64,000 nucleotides of DNA from Dallia pectoralis. Its lineage: Eukaryota; Chordata; Actinopteri; Esociformes; Umbridae. The notes beneath the pieces are model-generated. The model worked only from the letters and a program-made list of their open reading frames with translations, searched no databases and was not told where the DNA came from. A program made the translations under genes and the position numbers. The stretch spans positions 10,616,419 through 10,680,418 of the forward strand of contig CM055740.1 in the NCBI GenBank assembly GCA_029465975.1, in the 5' to 3' direction. Positions 1 through 10,215 of this stretch are shown here, piece by piece (within the stretch, counting starts at the first letter, position 1; each line of letters starts with the position of its first letter).

Positions 1-284
1 ACGAGGTTGGAGGTTTCAGTCGCAGCTCGTGCCCCTGCCCAAATTACGTTGGTTCGATAAGGGGTGGCGTCTTACGCTTTTTGGAATGGACTGTAGGGAG
101 TCTGACACTGGAAAATGTTTGGTTAAAGCTATGCTGTCATTGGCATTTATAGACTCGTTCAGAAACTGCATTTGGTATTACATGATCTCTTATTATAATT
201 GATTTCCCTTCATTTGGTGTATTATGTTAATAGCTCAGATAAAATGTGCTTTCTGAAATTGTCCGTGTCCTGTATCGAAAGTGG

Positions 285-402
285 TTATGGCATGGTTGTT
301 GCCATATTCATTGATAGTACAGGTATAGTGATTTTTAAAAGCCTTTCCCGTGTTTGTTGGACCACTGGTTCCTGTCAAACCCTGTATCTTTTGAACATGT
401 TT
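285..402 (+). ncRNA. Candidate H/ACA snoRNA in rps17 intron (copy A)
   Basis: The segment is conserved with a second copy in the next rps17 intron, while the sequence around both has diverged. It holds a small hairpin (ATGGCA...TGCCAT), then an H-box-like ATAGTA (fits ANANNA), then a long hairpin closed by CAGG...CCTG, then an ACA followed by exactly three bases before conservation fades. Ribosomal-protein introns are the classical hosts of such RNAs. The 5' limit and the guide target are not determined. Confidence 0.45.
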
Positions 403-549
403 ACTTTACAAATCTTGCCCCTGGCAGGCACAAACTCCGGTTAGCGTTGAATTTGTCAGTGCCTGTTTTTTATGCAGTCAATGAATGTCTTGTTGCCTGC
501 GCTGAAATGTTTCAATTGGAACATCAACCCTCGTTATCTCTATTTCCAG

Positions 550-1229
550 GTTTCTGCTCTTGACCAGGAGATTATTGAGGTTGACCCTGACACCAAGGAA
601 ATGCTCAAACTACTGGTAAGTTTCTCGCTAGCTGCTACAATTGGCATTAAGTCTCGTGGTCAGCTACGTTAAGCAACAACCTTCTAGTTCCCTACACAAT
701 GGCTACAAATATTAATTTTTTCAGTGTTTTAATGGTGTGGGTATATGCCGATCTTTATTGTATATTGCTGCTTTGCCAGCTCGCTGTGAGGAGTAAAGCA
801 TCTCAGTTTGGAATCCCTCCCCCCTGACTTTTAAATGTTTTAGAATTTGTTAGTCTCCAGTGTACACTTTGGCCACAAGTGTACGAGTGAGCATTTTATT
901 TATGGGTTTAACAGCCTGGCTGTTGCCACAGTCATTGATAGTACAGGAATAGTGACTGAAAGCTTTTCCCGTGTTTGTTGGAAAAACCTGTTCCTTTCAA
1001 ACCCTGTATCTTTCAAACATTTTCAGATGCCTGAGAATTGTTAACTTGAATGTGAACATGTGTACTGACTGATGAGATCTAATTTAATATATAAACTGTT
1101 GTGTTCTGGTGATTCATTTGGGAATTAAATTTGTCTTCCATGTTTCTCCAGGACTTCGGCAGTCTGTCCAATCTGCAGGTCACACAGCCAACTGTCGGAA
1201 TGAACTTCAAGACACCCAGAGGAGTCTAG
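550..1229 (+). CDS. rps17: 40S ribosomal protein S17 (eS17), C-terminal two coding exons
   Basis: Structural protein of the small ribosomal subunit. Only the last two coding exons are in the window. Exon 550-615 (22 codons, starting VSALDQEIIEVD) follows a tttccag acceptor and ends at CTG|gtaagt. Exon 1152-1229 (DFGSLSNLQVTQPTVGMNF..., stop TAG) follows tttctccag. Both are in phase and nearly identical to the vertebrate S17 C-terminus; the tail reads TPRGV instead of the mammalian TPRGPV. An AATAAA lies at 1248-1253, 19 nt after the stop, as usual for the short 3' UTRs of ribosomal-protein genes. The earlier exons must lie left of the window; I could not place one in bases 1-549. The two flanking introns carry paralogous snoRNA-like segments (separate entries). 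Confidence 0.95.
908..1021 (+). ncRNA. Candidate H/ACA snoRNA in rps17 intron (copy B)
   Basis: Second copy, in the last rps17 intron. It shares with copy A the core 'cattgatagtacagg', then 'cccgtgtttgttgg', 'caaaccctgtatctt', and an ACA placed three bases before the end of similarity. The presumed H box ATAGTA and the CAGG/CCTG stem are kept while the intervening bases differ, which is what a structured RNA would show. Family assignment was not possible by eye. Confidence 0.45.
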
Positions 1230-1247
1230 GCATTTGTATAATATCTT

Positions 1248-1253
1248 AATAAA
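1248..1253 (+). promoter_or_regulatory. Polyadenylation signal AATAAA of rps17
   Basis: Canonical hexamer 19 nt downstream of the rps17 stop codon, in a T/A-rich 3' flank. Confidence 0.8.
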
Positions 1254-1269
1254 AACATTTAAAAATGCA

Positions 1270-1440
1270 ATGGGATGAGTCTTCAGGTTTTTGCTCTCAC
1301 CCTGTACTTTGTACTTGATTAATTAGGTTGCTAATCGATTAGGTTCTTCCCTCATCTGGTTGTTTAGGTCTGTTTTGGCAGCAAATTTCAAGGAAAAAAT
1401 AAAAACCAGGGTACACCAGGCCCTCCGTGGAACCGTTTTT
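1270..1440 (-). mobile_element. hAT-like MITE copy 1 (diverged)
   Basis: Reverse-strand relative of the element at 13440-13642. Shared blocks include the 'cctggtgtac/ggccctccgtggaaccg' end, 'tggttgtttaggtctg' and 'gattaattaggt'. It lies directly downstream of rps17. Termini are degraded and no clear target duplication is seen. Confidence 0.6.
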
Positions 1441-2079
1441 AAACCACTGCTTGAAGTTTTCGCAACTTTATAACCAGTTTAGAAAATGATAAGTTGTATT
1501 GTTGAATCTAATTGATGAAATCCTAATTGTACATTTTAGAAAAAAAGCTGTTATATCTATATGACCTGTAGCCGGCATGTTTGAACCCTTTTCCACAAAC
1601 CGAACACACACTTCATTTATGCAAAATCAATTTATACAGCCCTACACTCATAGGTCTAGTCACCACAGCTAGTATAAACTGACCACTTAAATGTGTGACT
1701 CACCCAATTCTTGTTTAAGAAAGCGTTTTGTTTTTTTGTTCCCTTGTCAAGAATAAACATTCAGGGCTTAGAGGTGCTTTTTACGAAAGCCACAACATAC
1801 AACTACATTTATTACAAGTGTTTTATTAAGTACAATTATGGTCAACAATAAGCAGAATTGAGACCTAAAGGATTGCACAACGTGGAAAACGATGTTACGT
1901 CTAGGCGAATGGTTAACTTCAAGACCGCGTTTATACAGACAGCACAATACGGATTTCTTTACTTAATGACAAATTACTTGATCTGTCAGTAATTGCAGGC
2001 TGGCTGTACCTAAAAATAAGCATACAATCACATGTTATACCTCGTTACCCAACAAGACATGGCATTAGTGAACTCAGGT

Positions 2080-2906
2080 TTACAAGCACTTAAACAGAAA
2101 GACATTGCAGACAGCTCCTCGTGGACAGTCGCACATTTTGCCGATTCGAGCCCCTTTCCTCACTGCGCAATGCTCCCCCAAATCGCACTGGAAAATGTAA
2201 AATAGAAGTCTAATTACTTCTAGAACAATGCAGGGTACAATATTAGTCCGCAAAGTGCTCAGAACAATACACAAAATAACCCAACATGTTAGTTACATGG
2301 CATTTCATTAAGAACGATTGACAAAAAACTACATTCATTTCGTGGATAATTTACAAAAGAAATATAGCCTATGTTTTTTTAATCTTACCGTGGGAAGATG
2401 TCCGAATTTCTTTTCCCATGGATTAACTCTTTTGGTCTGCAGTTTTTCGAGAACTTCGTGTAGCGCTCCTAGCTGCCAACACAACATTACATACACAAAT
2501 TACACTTTCGGGCACTTTAAACTCTACAGATTAATGAAATGTTTATATCCAATAGAATTATTTTTAGCTATTGACTTTTTCATCCATTGTAATAATTTCC
2601 ATCCGATCGCCAGTATTCTTAATTATCAATGAAAATATGTTAAACAATGTGCTTAAACTTTTCCTGCTTTTTTCTTTATTGATCACGATCGTCCCAAGGA
2701 ATATGCATACAATTTATAACTCATTTAGCTAGACTTACAAGACGTTTTTCGTTCGTCAGATTCGGGTTTTGTCGATACAAGTCTTCTTGAATATTTCTAG
2801 TTTCCAAATCTTTTTCTATTTCTAAGCCGCTTGTTTCAGCACCACAACTTATGAACAGCAGCGCAGAGCAAACTACGACTCCAGCCCAGAGATTGGACCC
2901 ATCCAT
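2080..2906 (-). CDS. cart (paralogue unassigned): Cocaine- and amphetamine-regulated transcript (CART) prepropeptide
   Basis: Secreted neuropeptide precursor acting in feeding and stress circuits. Three exons join in phase: 2739-2906, 2389-2472, 2080-2187 (119 aa; human about 116). Residues 1-22 form a signal peptide (hydrophobic core VVVCSALLFIS). Exon 2 gives the amphipathic LGALHEVLEKLQTKR followed by dibasic KR and KK sites that, in known CART, release the active peptides. Exon 3 carries the disulfide domain with all six cysteines (C85, C91, C103, C105, C111, C118) and the hallmark AVRKGARIGK, ending in FLFKCL. Splice sites are canonical (CTT|gtaagt, ACG|gtaaga; acceptors ggcag and ttccag). 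Teleosts have several cart paralogues and I cannot say which this is. The upstream region contains a large minisatellite. Confidence 0.95.
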
Positions 2907-3224
2907 GATTCAACTCAGATAAACGGCTGCACCAACCAATGCGCACGAAGTTGTCTCTTTGGAAAATTCAGCACAGTCGCAGTTTCTCTCTTTCTGTTTG
3001 CTATTAAGTGTTAGTATTCAATATGATATATTGGCTAGCTCCTCCTTCTCCTTATAGGCTATCAATCTACGTAAGAGAACCTACGTAGGTAGCCCATGAC
3101 GTTGTCTCAGATGTGCCCAATCCGAATATATTGGTTTGAACAGATTGCGGCAATGGCCAGTTTCATTATAAGTTATCAACAAAGTTCATTTTCTGCACTT
3201 TGGATTTTAGGGTGGTTGTCTGGG

Positions 3225-3940
3225 AACATCGTGTCAAACAACTCAACCTGTGATATGTCTAACATCGTGCCAAACAACTCAACCTGTGATATGTCTAACA
3301 TCGTGTCAAACAACTCAACCTGTGATATGTCTAACATCGTGCCAAACAACTCAACCTGTGATATGTCTAACATCGTGTCAAACAACTCAACCTGTGATAT
3401 GTCTAACATCGTTCCAAACAACTCAACCTGTGATATGTCTAACATCGTTCCAAACAACTCAACCTGTGATATGTCTAACATCGTGTCAAACAACTCAACC
3501 TGTGATATGTCTAACATCGTTCCAAACAACTCAACCTGTGATATGTCTAACATCGTTCCAAACAACTCAACCTGTGATATGTCTAACATCGTGCCAAACA
3601 ACTCAACCTGTGATATGTCTAACATCGTGCCAAACAACTCAACCTGTGATATGTCTAACATCGTGCCAAACAACTCAACCTGTGATATGTCTAACATCGT
3701 GCCAAACAACTCAACCTGTGATATGTCTAACATCGTGCCAAACAACTCAACCTGTGATATGTCTAACATCGTGCCAAACAACTCAACCTGTGATATGTCT
3801 AACATCGTGCCAAACAACTCAACCTGTGATATGTCTAACATCGTGCCAAACAACTCAACCTGTGATATGTCTAACATCGTGCCAAACAACTCAACCTATG
3901 ACATGTCTTACATCGTGCCAAACAACTCAACCTGTGACGT
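3225..3940. repeat. 36-bp minisatellite, 20 units
   Basis: Tandem array with unit aacatcgtgccaaacaactc + aacctgtgatatgtct. Because 36 is divisible by three and the unit has no stop in several frames, long artificial ORFs run through it on both strands (for example 12-residue NIVPNNSTCDMS repeats). Units vary at one place (gtgtc, gttcc, gtgcc). The left half mixes these variants while units 11-19 are uniform gtgcc; the last two units are diverged. It starts about 320 bp upstream of the cart ATG. Confidence 0.97.
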
Positions 3941-4593
3941 CTTCCCAGAGCAAATTGTTCCAAAGGTCCTTTTTCTTCACCCTGGTGTTATGTACCATAT
4001 TTCAGTTAAGCATTTGCAGTGTGTTTATCTAAAATAAATCAAATGGCACAGAGGGGCCTAATCATTTTGTGACCTCACGATGCTGCTTCATGTCATCATC
4101 GAAGATGACAGCTTACAACTTGAAATGCAAAATTTTCTTGTCTCACGTAGAATACTGATACGGTGAAGGCTGAATTGGAGTTGTGTATTTTAAACGTAGC
4201 GAAAAGCTTTTATTTTTGGTCAGTGAACGTGCTAGAACTCGTGAATTGTTTCTGCTTGCGTATTAGTCTGGATCAATTTGACCTCTCTGTCTGTGGTGTG
4301 GGTTCACGCCAAGTGGATATAAATTACTTCTTTGGGTGCCGCCTAGTGTGCTTCCCATTTGGCTCGGCTTAATAGCGTTATCAGGATGGGAAATTGAAAA
4401 ACACAGCTAACCACAGCTGAGGGAAACTAACCACAGCTGAGGTGTGTTTTTGGGGATATTTGTGATTGCTCTACTCACAACTCTAACGACTGAACGATGA
4501 TACTAGAGCAGGAGCTCTGACCTATTATCCTAAACAAAATGTTGCAATCCAACACCAATGCGTTTTTCTACTTGACATGGATATTTAAATATG

Positions 4594-4840
4594 CACCTGT
4601 TTGAGAAGATGACCTGTTTGGTAAGATGACCTGTTTGGGAAGATGACCTGTTTGGTAAGATGACCTGTTTGGTAAGATGACCTGTTTGGTAAGATGACCT
4701 GTTTGGTAAGATGACCTGTTTGGTAAGATGACCTATTTGGGAAGATTACCTGTTTGGGAAGATGACCAGTTTGGGAAGATTACCTGTTTGGTAAGATGAC
4801 CTGTTTGGTAAGATGACCTGTTTGGTAAGATAACCTGTCT
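4594..4840. repeat. 16-bp tandem repeat (gacctgtttggtaaga t)
   Basis: About 15 units of 'agatgacctgtttggt' with g/t and single-base variants (tgggaagatta). The surrounding 4040-5180 stretch otherwise shows nothing I can assign. Confidence 0.95.
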
Positions 4841-5182
4841 TAATTAGATGGTCAGGGGTCTGGAGTTTTCTCCATTTACAGATTAACTGTCGAACAGAAG
4901 AATGATTGACTTCTAATAACTTGTAAACGACTACCACCTCCCAGACTCGTGGGCATTAACAATATGACCTCCTAGGGCCTCAGAGAGCACTTTTCATTTA
5001 GGCATGATGTGTTACCTCGCCACTGTATGATTACAGCAATGTCTGTGTTTCAGTGTTCTTTAAAAAAAAAAGATTGCCTTTACGTCTTTAATGTTTTGAA
5101 ATGAATAATGAAATACACATGGCAAAGTAGTGTGGAAAAAAACACTTTTTAGGTGGTGGACCTTTTAATTGAACTTCCTTCA

Positions 5183-6292
5183 GACTCATTTGTCATCTCA
5201 TGACTTTACCAACATTGCCCTCGGGATATTTTAATCTACATGTCTTGTTAGACAACTCTCTCTCCTTCCAGTCGCACCTAACAAACTCAATTCTAAAATT
5301 AAGCCCAGAATCGTTTTCCTTTTTCCCCAACAAGGCCTCCTTCACTCATGCTGCCAAATTGGCCTTGGTAAAGATGACAATTATACCAATGTTCAACTTC
5401 GGCGATGTCATTTATAGAACTGCCTCAAACTCTCTCTTCAAAAAAATTGTAAGTGGTTTACCATAGTGTTATATGTTTATACAGCACCCACCACTGCAAC
5501 CTTTACGCATCACTCGGCTGGTCGTCGTTCAACACTCAGCATTTAACTCATTGGTACCAACTAATTTATAAGTCTCTGCTAGGCACAGTCCTGCTGTACT
5601 TAAGCACTCTCACCATAGCTCTACCCACCTGCATTTTATGCTCAAGCAGGGTACAGTGCTTTAATCACCCCGAAAGCCTGCACAACATTTGGCCGCCAAT
5701 GACTAGAACGAATTACAAAAAAACCTAAAACTTGAAACCCTTATCTCGCCAGTGGGCTTCAAACTACTCCTGTCTGAACACTCCGATCTCTTTAAGTGTT
5801 AACTGTCTTTAACTTCTTCTCACTTATGCCAAGCCCTTTGGCACAGTGGGTGTTTCTCACCTGCACCGCTGTCATACCAGTTTACATTCTTGAATCACTC
5901 TATTTGCTCAGCCATGCTCACATTCTCTTTCTTCCAAAACCACAGCCATATATTCTATGCACACAAATGACCTACCTGCTAGATACACTTTAATCTTCCT
6001 ACATTCTGTAAATACACACTCCTTTGTATTTTCTTTTAGTTGTTATTGCCTTATCAATGCTGCTCAACTGACCTACATATATCTCATCCTGTATTATCTG
6101 TATATCCACTTGATCCTGTATTGCCTTGTTAACCCACTGCTATTTGCACTCTTGCGATTTATTGTATAACTGTATGTTGTCCTGCACATGTTCTCGCGTT
6201 ATCTTGGCCAGGTCGCCGTTGCAAATGAGAATTTGTTCTCAATCGGCCTACCTGGTTAAATAAAGGTTGAATAAAAATGTAAATAAAAATTT
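5183..6292 (+). mobile_element. LINE 3' fragment (L2/Rex1-like), decayed
   Basis: The 3' end of a non-LTR retrotransposon. Residues such as LLDNSLSFQSHLTNSI and ALVKMTIIPMFNFGDVIYR correspond to the C-terminal part of a reverse transcriptase ORF and are broken by several frameshifts. It ends in the very common teleost tail 'cctacctggttaaataaagg' followed by an A-rich run. No endonuclease or catalytic RT core is present, so the copy is 5'-truncated and dead. The exact clade is uncertain. Confidence 0.8.
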
Positions 6293-6395
6293 TGAGCCCT
6301 TAGATGAGATGCCGTTGTATATTACACTCAGCAAACATAGCACAAAGCGTAAGTAAGTTGACTACCACACACTTCAACAAATCTGAGTGATTAAT

Positions 6396-6548
6396 TTGAT
6401 ATCAACTTGTAGCCCGAGCAGTGTTTGGGTTAGACTGGTCAGTCAGTTGATATCAACTTGTAGCCCGAGCAATGTTTGGGTTAGACTGGTCAGTCAGTTG
6501 ATATCAACTTGTAGCCCGAGCAGTGTTTGGGTTAGACTGGTCAGTCAG
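6396..6548. repeat. 51-bp tandem repeat, 3 copies
   Basis: Three near-identical 51-bp units beginning ttgatatcaacttgtagccc, differing at only one or two bases. Confidence 0.95.
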
Positions 6549-6599
6549 TTGTAATAAGCTGTACGAGAGCTTCAGTAGGGTTGAGTCTTTAAGCCAGAC

Positions 6600-8900
6600 T
6601 TTATGCAAAGAAATGCATAATCTTGTTGCATGGGTGGTTGGTTGGAATAAATAGCATTCACTGATGTTCACTGACAGGTTACAGGTCCAGTTACGGTAAA
6701 TTAGACCCCAAGCTAATTTGTAGTAATTACGATTTAGACGAGACAAGGGTCTGAAATAAACTTGAGACCTGGTTCAAATCCCCTTTTTGAATCTAAAGAA
6801 TCTTTGGCCGACGAGTACTGCACAGAATATGGCCAGTAATCACAAATAACATGGCATGTTATGGGGAACCAGTTAATACACTTTTACAATAGCCAGCATT
6901 GTTATAGATATGATCAACCAGATCAACGATGCATCATGTTGAGGAAACACAGTGTTTGATGTTTCTTCTTTAGAAAGGCCAGAATACCAAGTTGTGTGAT
7001 AAGGTACGACTTATAAACATTTGGTAAAACCTGGTCTTGACATTGAAGATCTTGTGAGAGAGAAAAAACGTTTAAACACAAATATTTAATAACATGAAAG
7101 TAATTTAGAGGTAGGATTTGGCATCAAGTAATCTTATATTCAATATAGAGTACCAAGGATGAAAGCAAAATCTTATTTGCTAGTTCTGTGTGCCCAGGGC
7201 ACAATAAAAGTGGGTTTTGCACTACTCAGTACTGTAAATCTGCTTCCCCTGCTATAAATATCCATCCAGAGAGGTGCAACTAAATAGATTTCAAAGCCTC
7301 CCCTTGTTGTTCCTCTGCCAACTTCCAACTGGCTATAGGGCACAATTTAAATCTCACCTGTCTCTTTTGGGATCAGCTTAACTCTGCCCACATAGCCTGA
7401 CTTCAAACCTCACATCTCCCCACACTCTTTCCCCAACAAAACCACCATCCTCCAAAAGCTTCCCACCTCAACCCCTTCTGACATGAAATACATCAAAAAG
7501 ATATACAAGATTACCATGGACATTTCACATACATTTCGTGCCTTTTACCAATTTTAAATTAATTTTGTATTTCTCACTGTCGAGAAATAGATTTTAAGGA
7601 CAAACATTCCTACCAGATGAGGAGACCTAAAGACCATCTAACCAATCCTATCAGACTTAGTGTATCCCAAGAGACGGAAACAGCAATTAACCTCCCAACA
7701 ACCTAAATCAATCCAGCTGAACCTGCTTCATGACCAAAACAAGGTATTTCATATTTCGTCTTCATTCTGTTATTCACTGAAAATAGCTTTTCGGTCATGC
7801 TTTAATTTCACATTACAAATGCTATAGAGATTGTTACAAAGGTTAACTTACCTCCTAAAAAAATAATTAAGTGTCATGTCTGGTACACTGCATGTTAGGA
7901 TGCAAAGAAAGTAGCACACACTGAATTGAAGTAATCGAGGGATTCATACCGAGAAAAAAAATATTTCTGCAACTACTAGCTGTCTGCATGTTAGCTCTTT
8001 CAGATGAAAATAGCAGATTCATGTTGATGTATTTATGCCTAGAGGCATCCCTCTGACATGATCGTCAATTCTTTAGAAAAGATTGGGAACTCTTAACAAT
8101 AAGTTAACATGTAATATCTCAGGCTAAAACTTAAAAGCTGTCAGGTCAAATCAATATTCATAAAATAATTCTGTTGAATTGAAACTGGTGACTGAGGCCA
8201 AACAATCCTTAAGAGACCTAGGGGCACATTTTGTTTTCTTTTCCATACAGGCCTGTCCACATAGCTCAAATGTTCACACATCTTTGTGTCCACCTTGGTG
8301 CTTTATTTATCCAAGCTTGCTTTGGCCCTTGAAATGCAGTCTGATCGTGTAAGAAAACAATGTGAAACTATTTAGACACACCATTGATTGGTAGGATAGT
8401 CTAGGGCCCGATCCCTTATCAAATAAATACATAATACATATACATAACACAGTGGAGGCCATAAGATCCAATAATTGTTTTCTAAAATCTATTACACAAA
8501 AAAGGCATTATCATCATTTGAAAAAAAGATAAATGTGTTATCTTGATATATCATGGAAATATTAAATTCTACTTCTGATCTGAAGCTGTTTCTTAGCCAA
8601 TTACACTCTTGAGTTGGATACTTGCATCATTATAAACAGATTAATTCATTAGCTACTGCTTGATCTTAGGGATCTTTTTTAATGTTCGACTTTCTCTTTC
8701 TAATTCTGTCCCCTCAGACACCACACCCTGTACACCAGGGTTCCCCCAAATGTTCTGTTTTTTGTCTTTTACATCCAACGCATATTCCTTTTTTTAGTTG
8801 CTTGTACATTTTATACTCTTTTTGGAAGTATATTTTAGGCATAACGGCAGTAAATAAAGACAGTTGCTAATTGAAACTGCAGATTTTGATTTAGCCATTA
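6600..8900. other. Intergenic, no gene recognised
   Basis: AT-rich sequence without convincing exons. The C-rich block 7250-7500 looks like an old repeat but I could not name it. Confidence 0.5.
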
Positions 8901-8904
8901 CATA

Positions 8905-9265
8905 ATGACCGCCGGCCTAATATTGTGTATGTCCTTCTTTTGCCGCCAAAACAGCCCTGATTCATGGAAGTATGGACTCCACTAGACCTCATGTGTGCTG
9001 TGGTATCTGGGACCAAGACGTTTGCAGCAGATCCTTTAAGTATTGCGAGTTGCGATGTGGGGCCTCCATTGATTGGACTTGTTTGGCCAGCTCATCCCAT
9101 TCCATTGGATTGAGTTCCGGGGAATTCGGAGGCCAGGGCTACACCTTGAACTTGTTGGTTTGCTCCTCAAACCATACCTGAACCATTCTTGTATTGAGGC
9201 ATTGTGTAATATCCTGCTGATAGACCATTACATTTTCCATGTAAGGGTGTACATTGGTCTGCAAC
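8905..9265 (-). mobile_element. Tc1-like transposase remnant
   Basis: Read on the minus strand, it encodes fragments such as KQVQSMEAPHRN, LKDLLQTSWSQIPQHT and IRAVLAAKEGHTQY, the C-terminal part of a Tc1-family transposase. Stops and frameshifts interrupt it, so it is inactive. Confidence 0.8.
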
Positions 9266-9272
9266 AACGCTT

Positions 9273-9425
9273 AGGTACAGTGAAGGAAGAAATGATTTGA
9301 TCCCCTGCGGATTTTGTATGTTTGCCCACTGACAAAGACATGATCAGTGTATAATTTTAATGGTAGATGTATTTGAACAGTGAGAGACAGAAAAACAACA
9401 ACAAAATCCAGAATGACGCATTTGA
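9273..9425. mobile_element. Tc1-like terminal segment
   Basis: Contains 'tatttgatcccctgctgatt'-type sequence (here tgatttgatcccctgcgg), then 'tgcccactgacaaag' and 'tttgaacagtgagagacag', typical of the end region of a widespread salmonid/pike Tc1 family. It abuts the transposase remnant to its left. Confidence 0.65.
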
Positions 9426-9479
9426 AATAATGAAAGGGTTATAATGCAAATATTCTTTATATATCAATATCTAAATACT

Positions 9480-10215
9480 CATCTCTCACACACACATACA
9501 ATGAAGACACACAAACTCACACTCATGTTTACTTTAATTAACGTTAACTAAAGAGATGAGCGGGGTTGGGGAGTAATGGTTTACAAAAAGATGTTGGATT
9601 ACCTTTAAGTGAAAAAGAATATGTGCGCTAAATAAATATGACTTGTTGCATATCGGTTATTTTTATTTAGCCAACATGTCCTAAAACATTCAAACCAGAA
9701 GTTGGGTTGTTCATATGGATCGAAGAGTCTATTTACAGTTGTTGTAGCTCGAAAAATAATCAACAGTAAATCTGGGTCAAACTAAATATTGGATGTAATC
9801 AGAATATTACGAGTATCATTTTTGGTATCCGGATAAATTAAAGCAATTACATTTTGGACCATCCTAGATGGTAAAATTACTTACAGCTTTTACCTTTAGG
9901 CAAAGTACAATTTTCATTAGTACTGGTCAAAAAGTCTCTAAAATATTAAGATTGGTTTCGGAGTTCCTGTGTGACAGCAAACAATTTTTAATGACAGAGC
10001 GGCTTAAAATGATCGGTTACAGGCTGACTACAGTCCTGAAAAGTTCAATTACTTTCCCCCCATAAAGATAATGACTTTGATGAAAGTTTCTTGGACAATG
10101 AAACTGGATTGATACAGATGGAGTCACAGAGATTTCCATTTATCTGAGCAGTTTTTCATGTCTTAACAATACTGTAAAGGTGCATAGCATCTGAAATACA
10201 AAGTCCTCCATGATG
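9480..10215. other. Intergenic / 3' flank of the C15orf40 homologue
   Basis: AT-rich, no conserved exon seen. The right part probably holds the 3' UTR of the minus-strand gene that ends at 10216. Confidence 0.4.

Noticed and set aside
3096..4037. 313-, 260- and 237-codon ORFs at the 36-bp array
   Set aside because: Repeat artefacts open in several frames and both strands at once.
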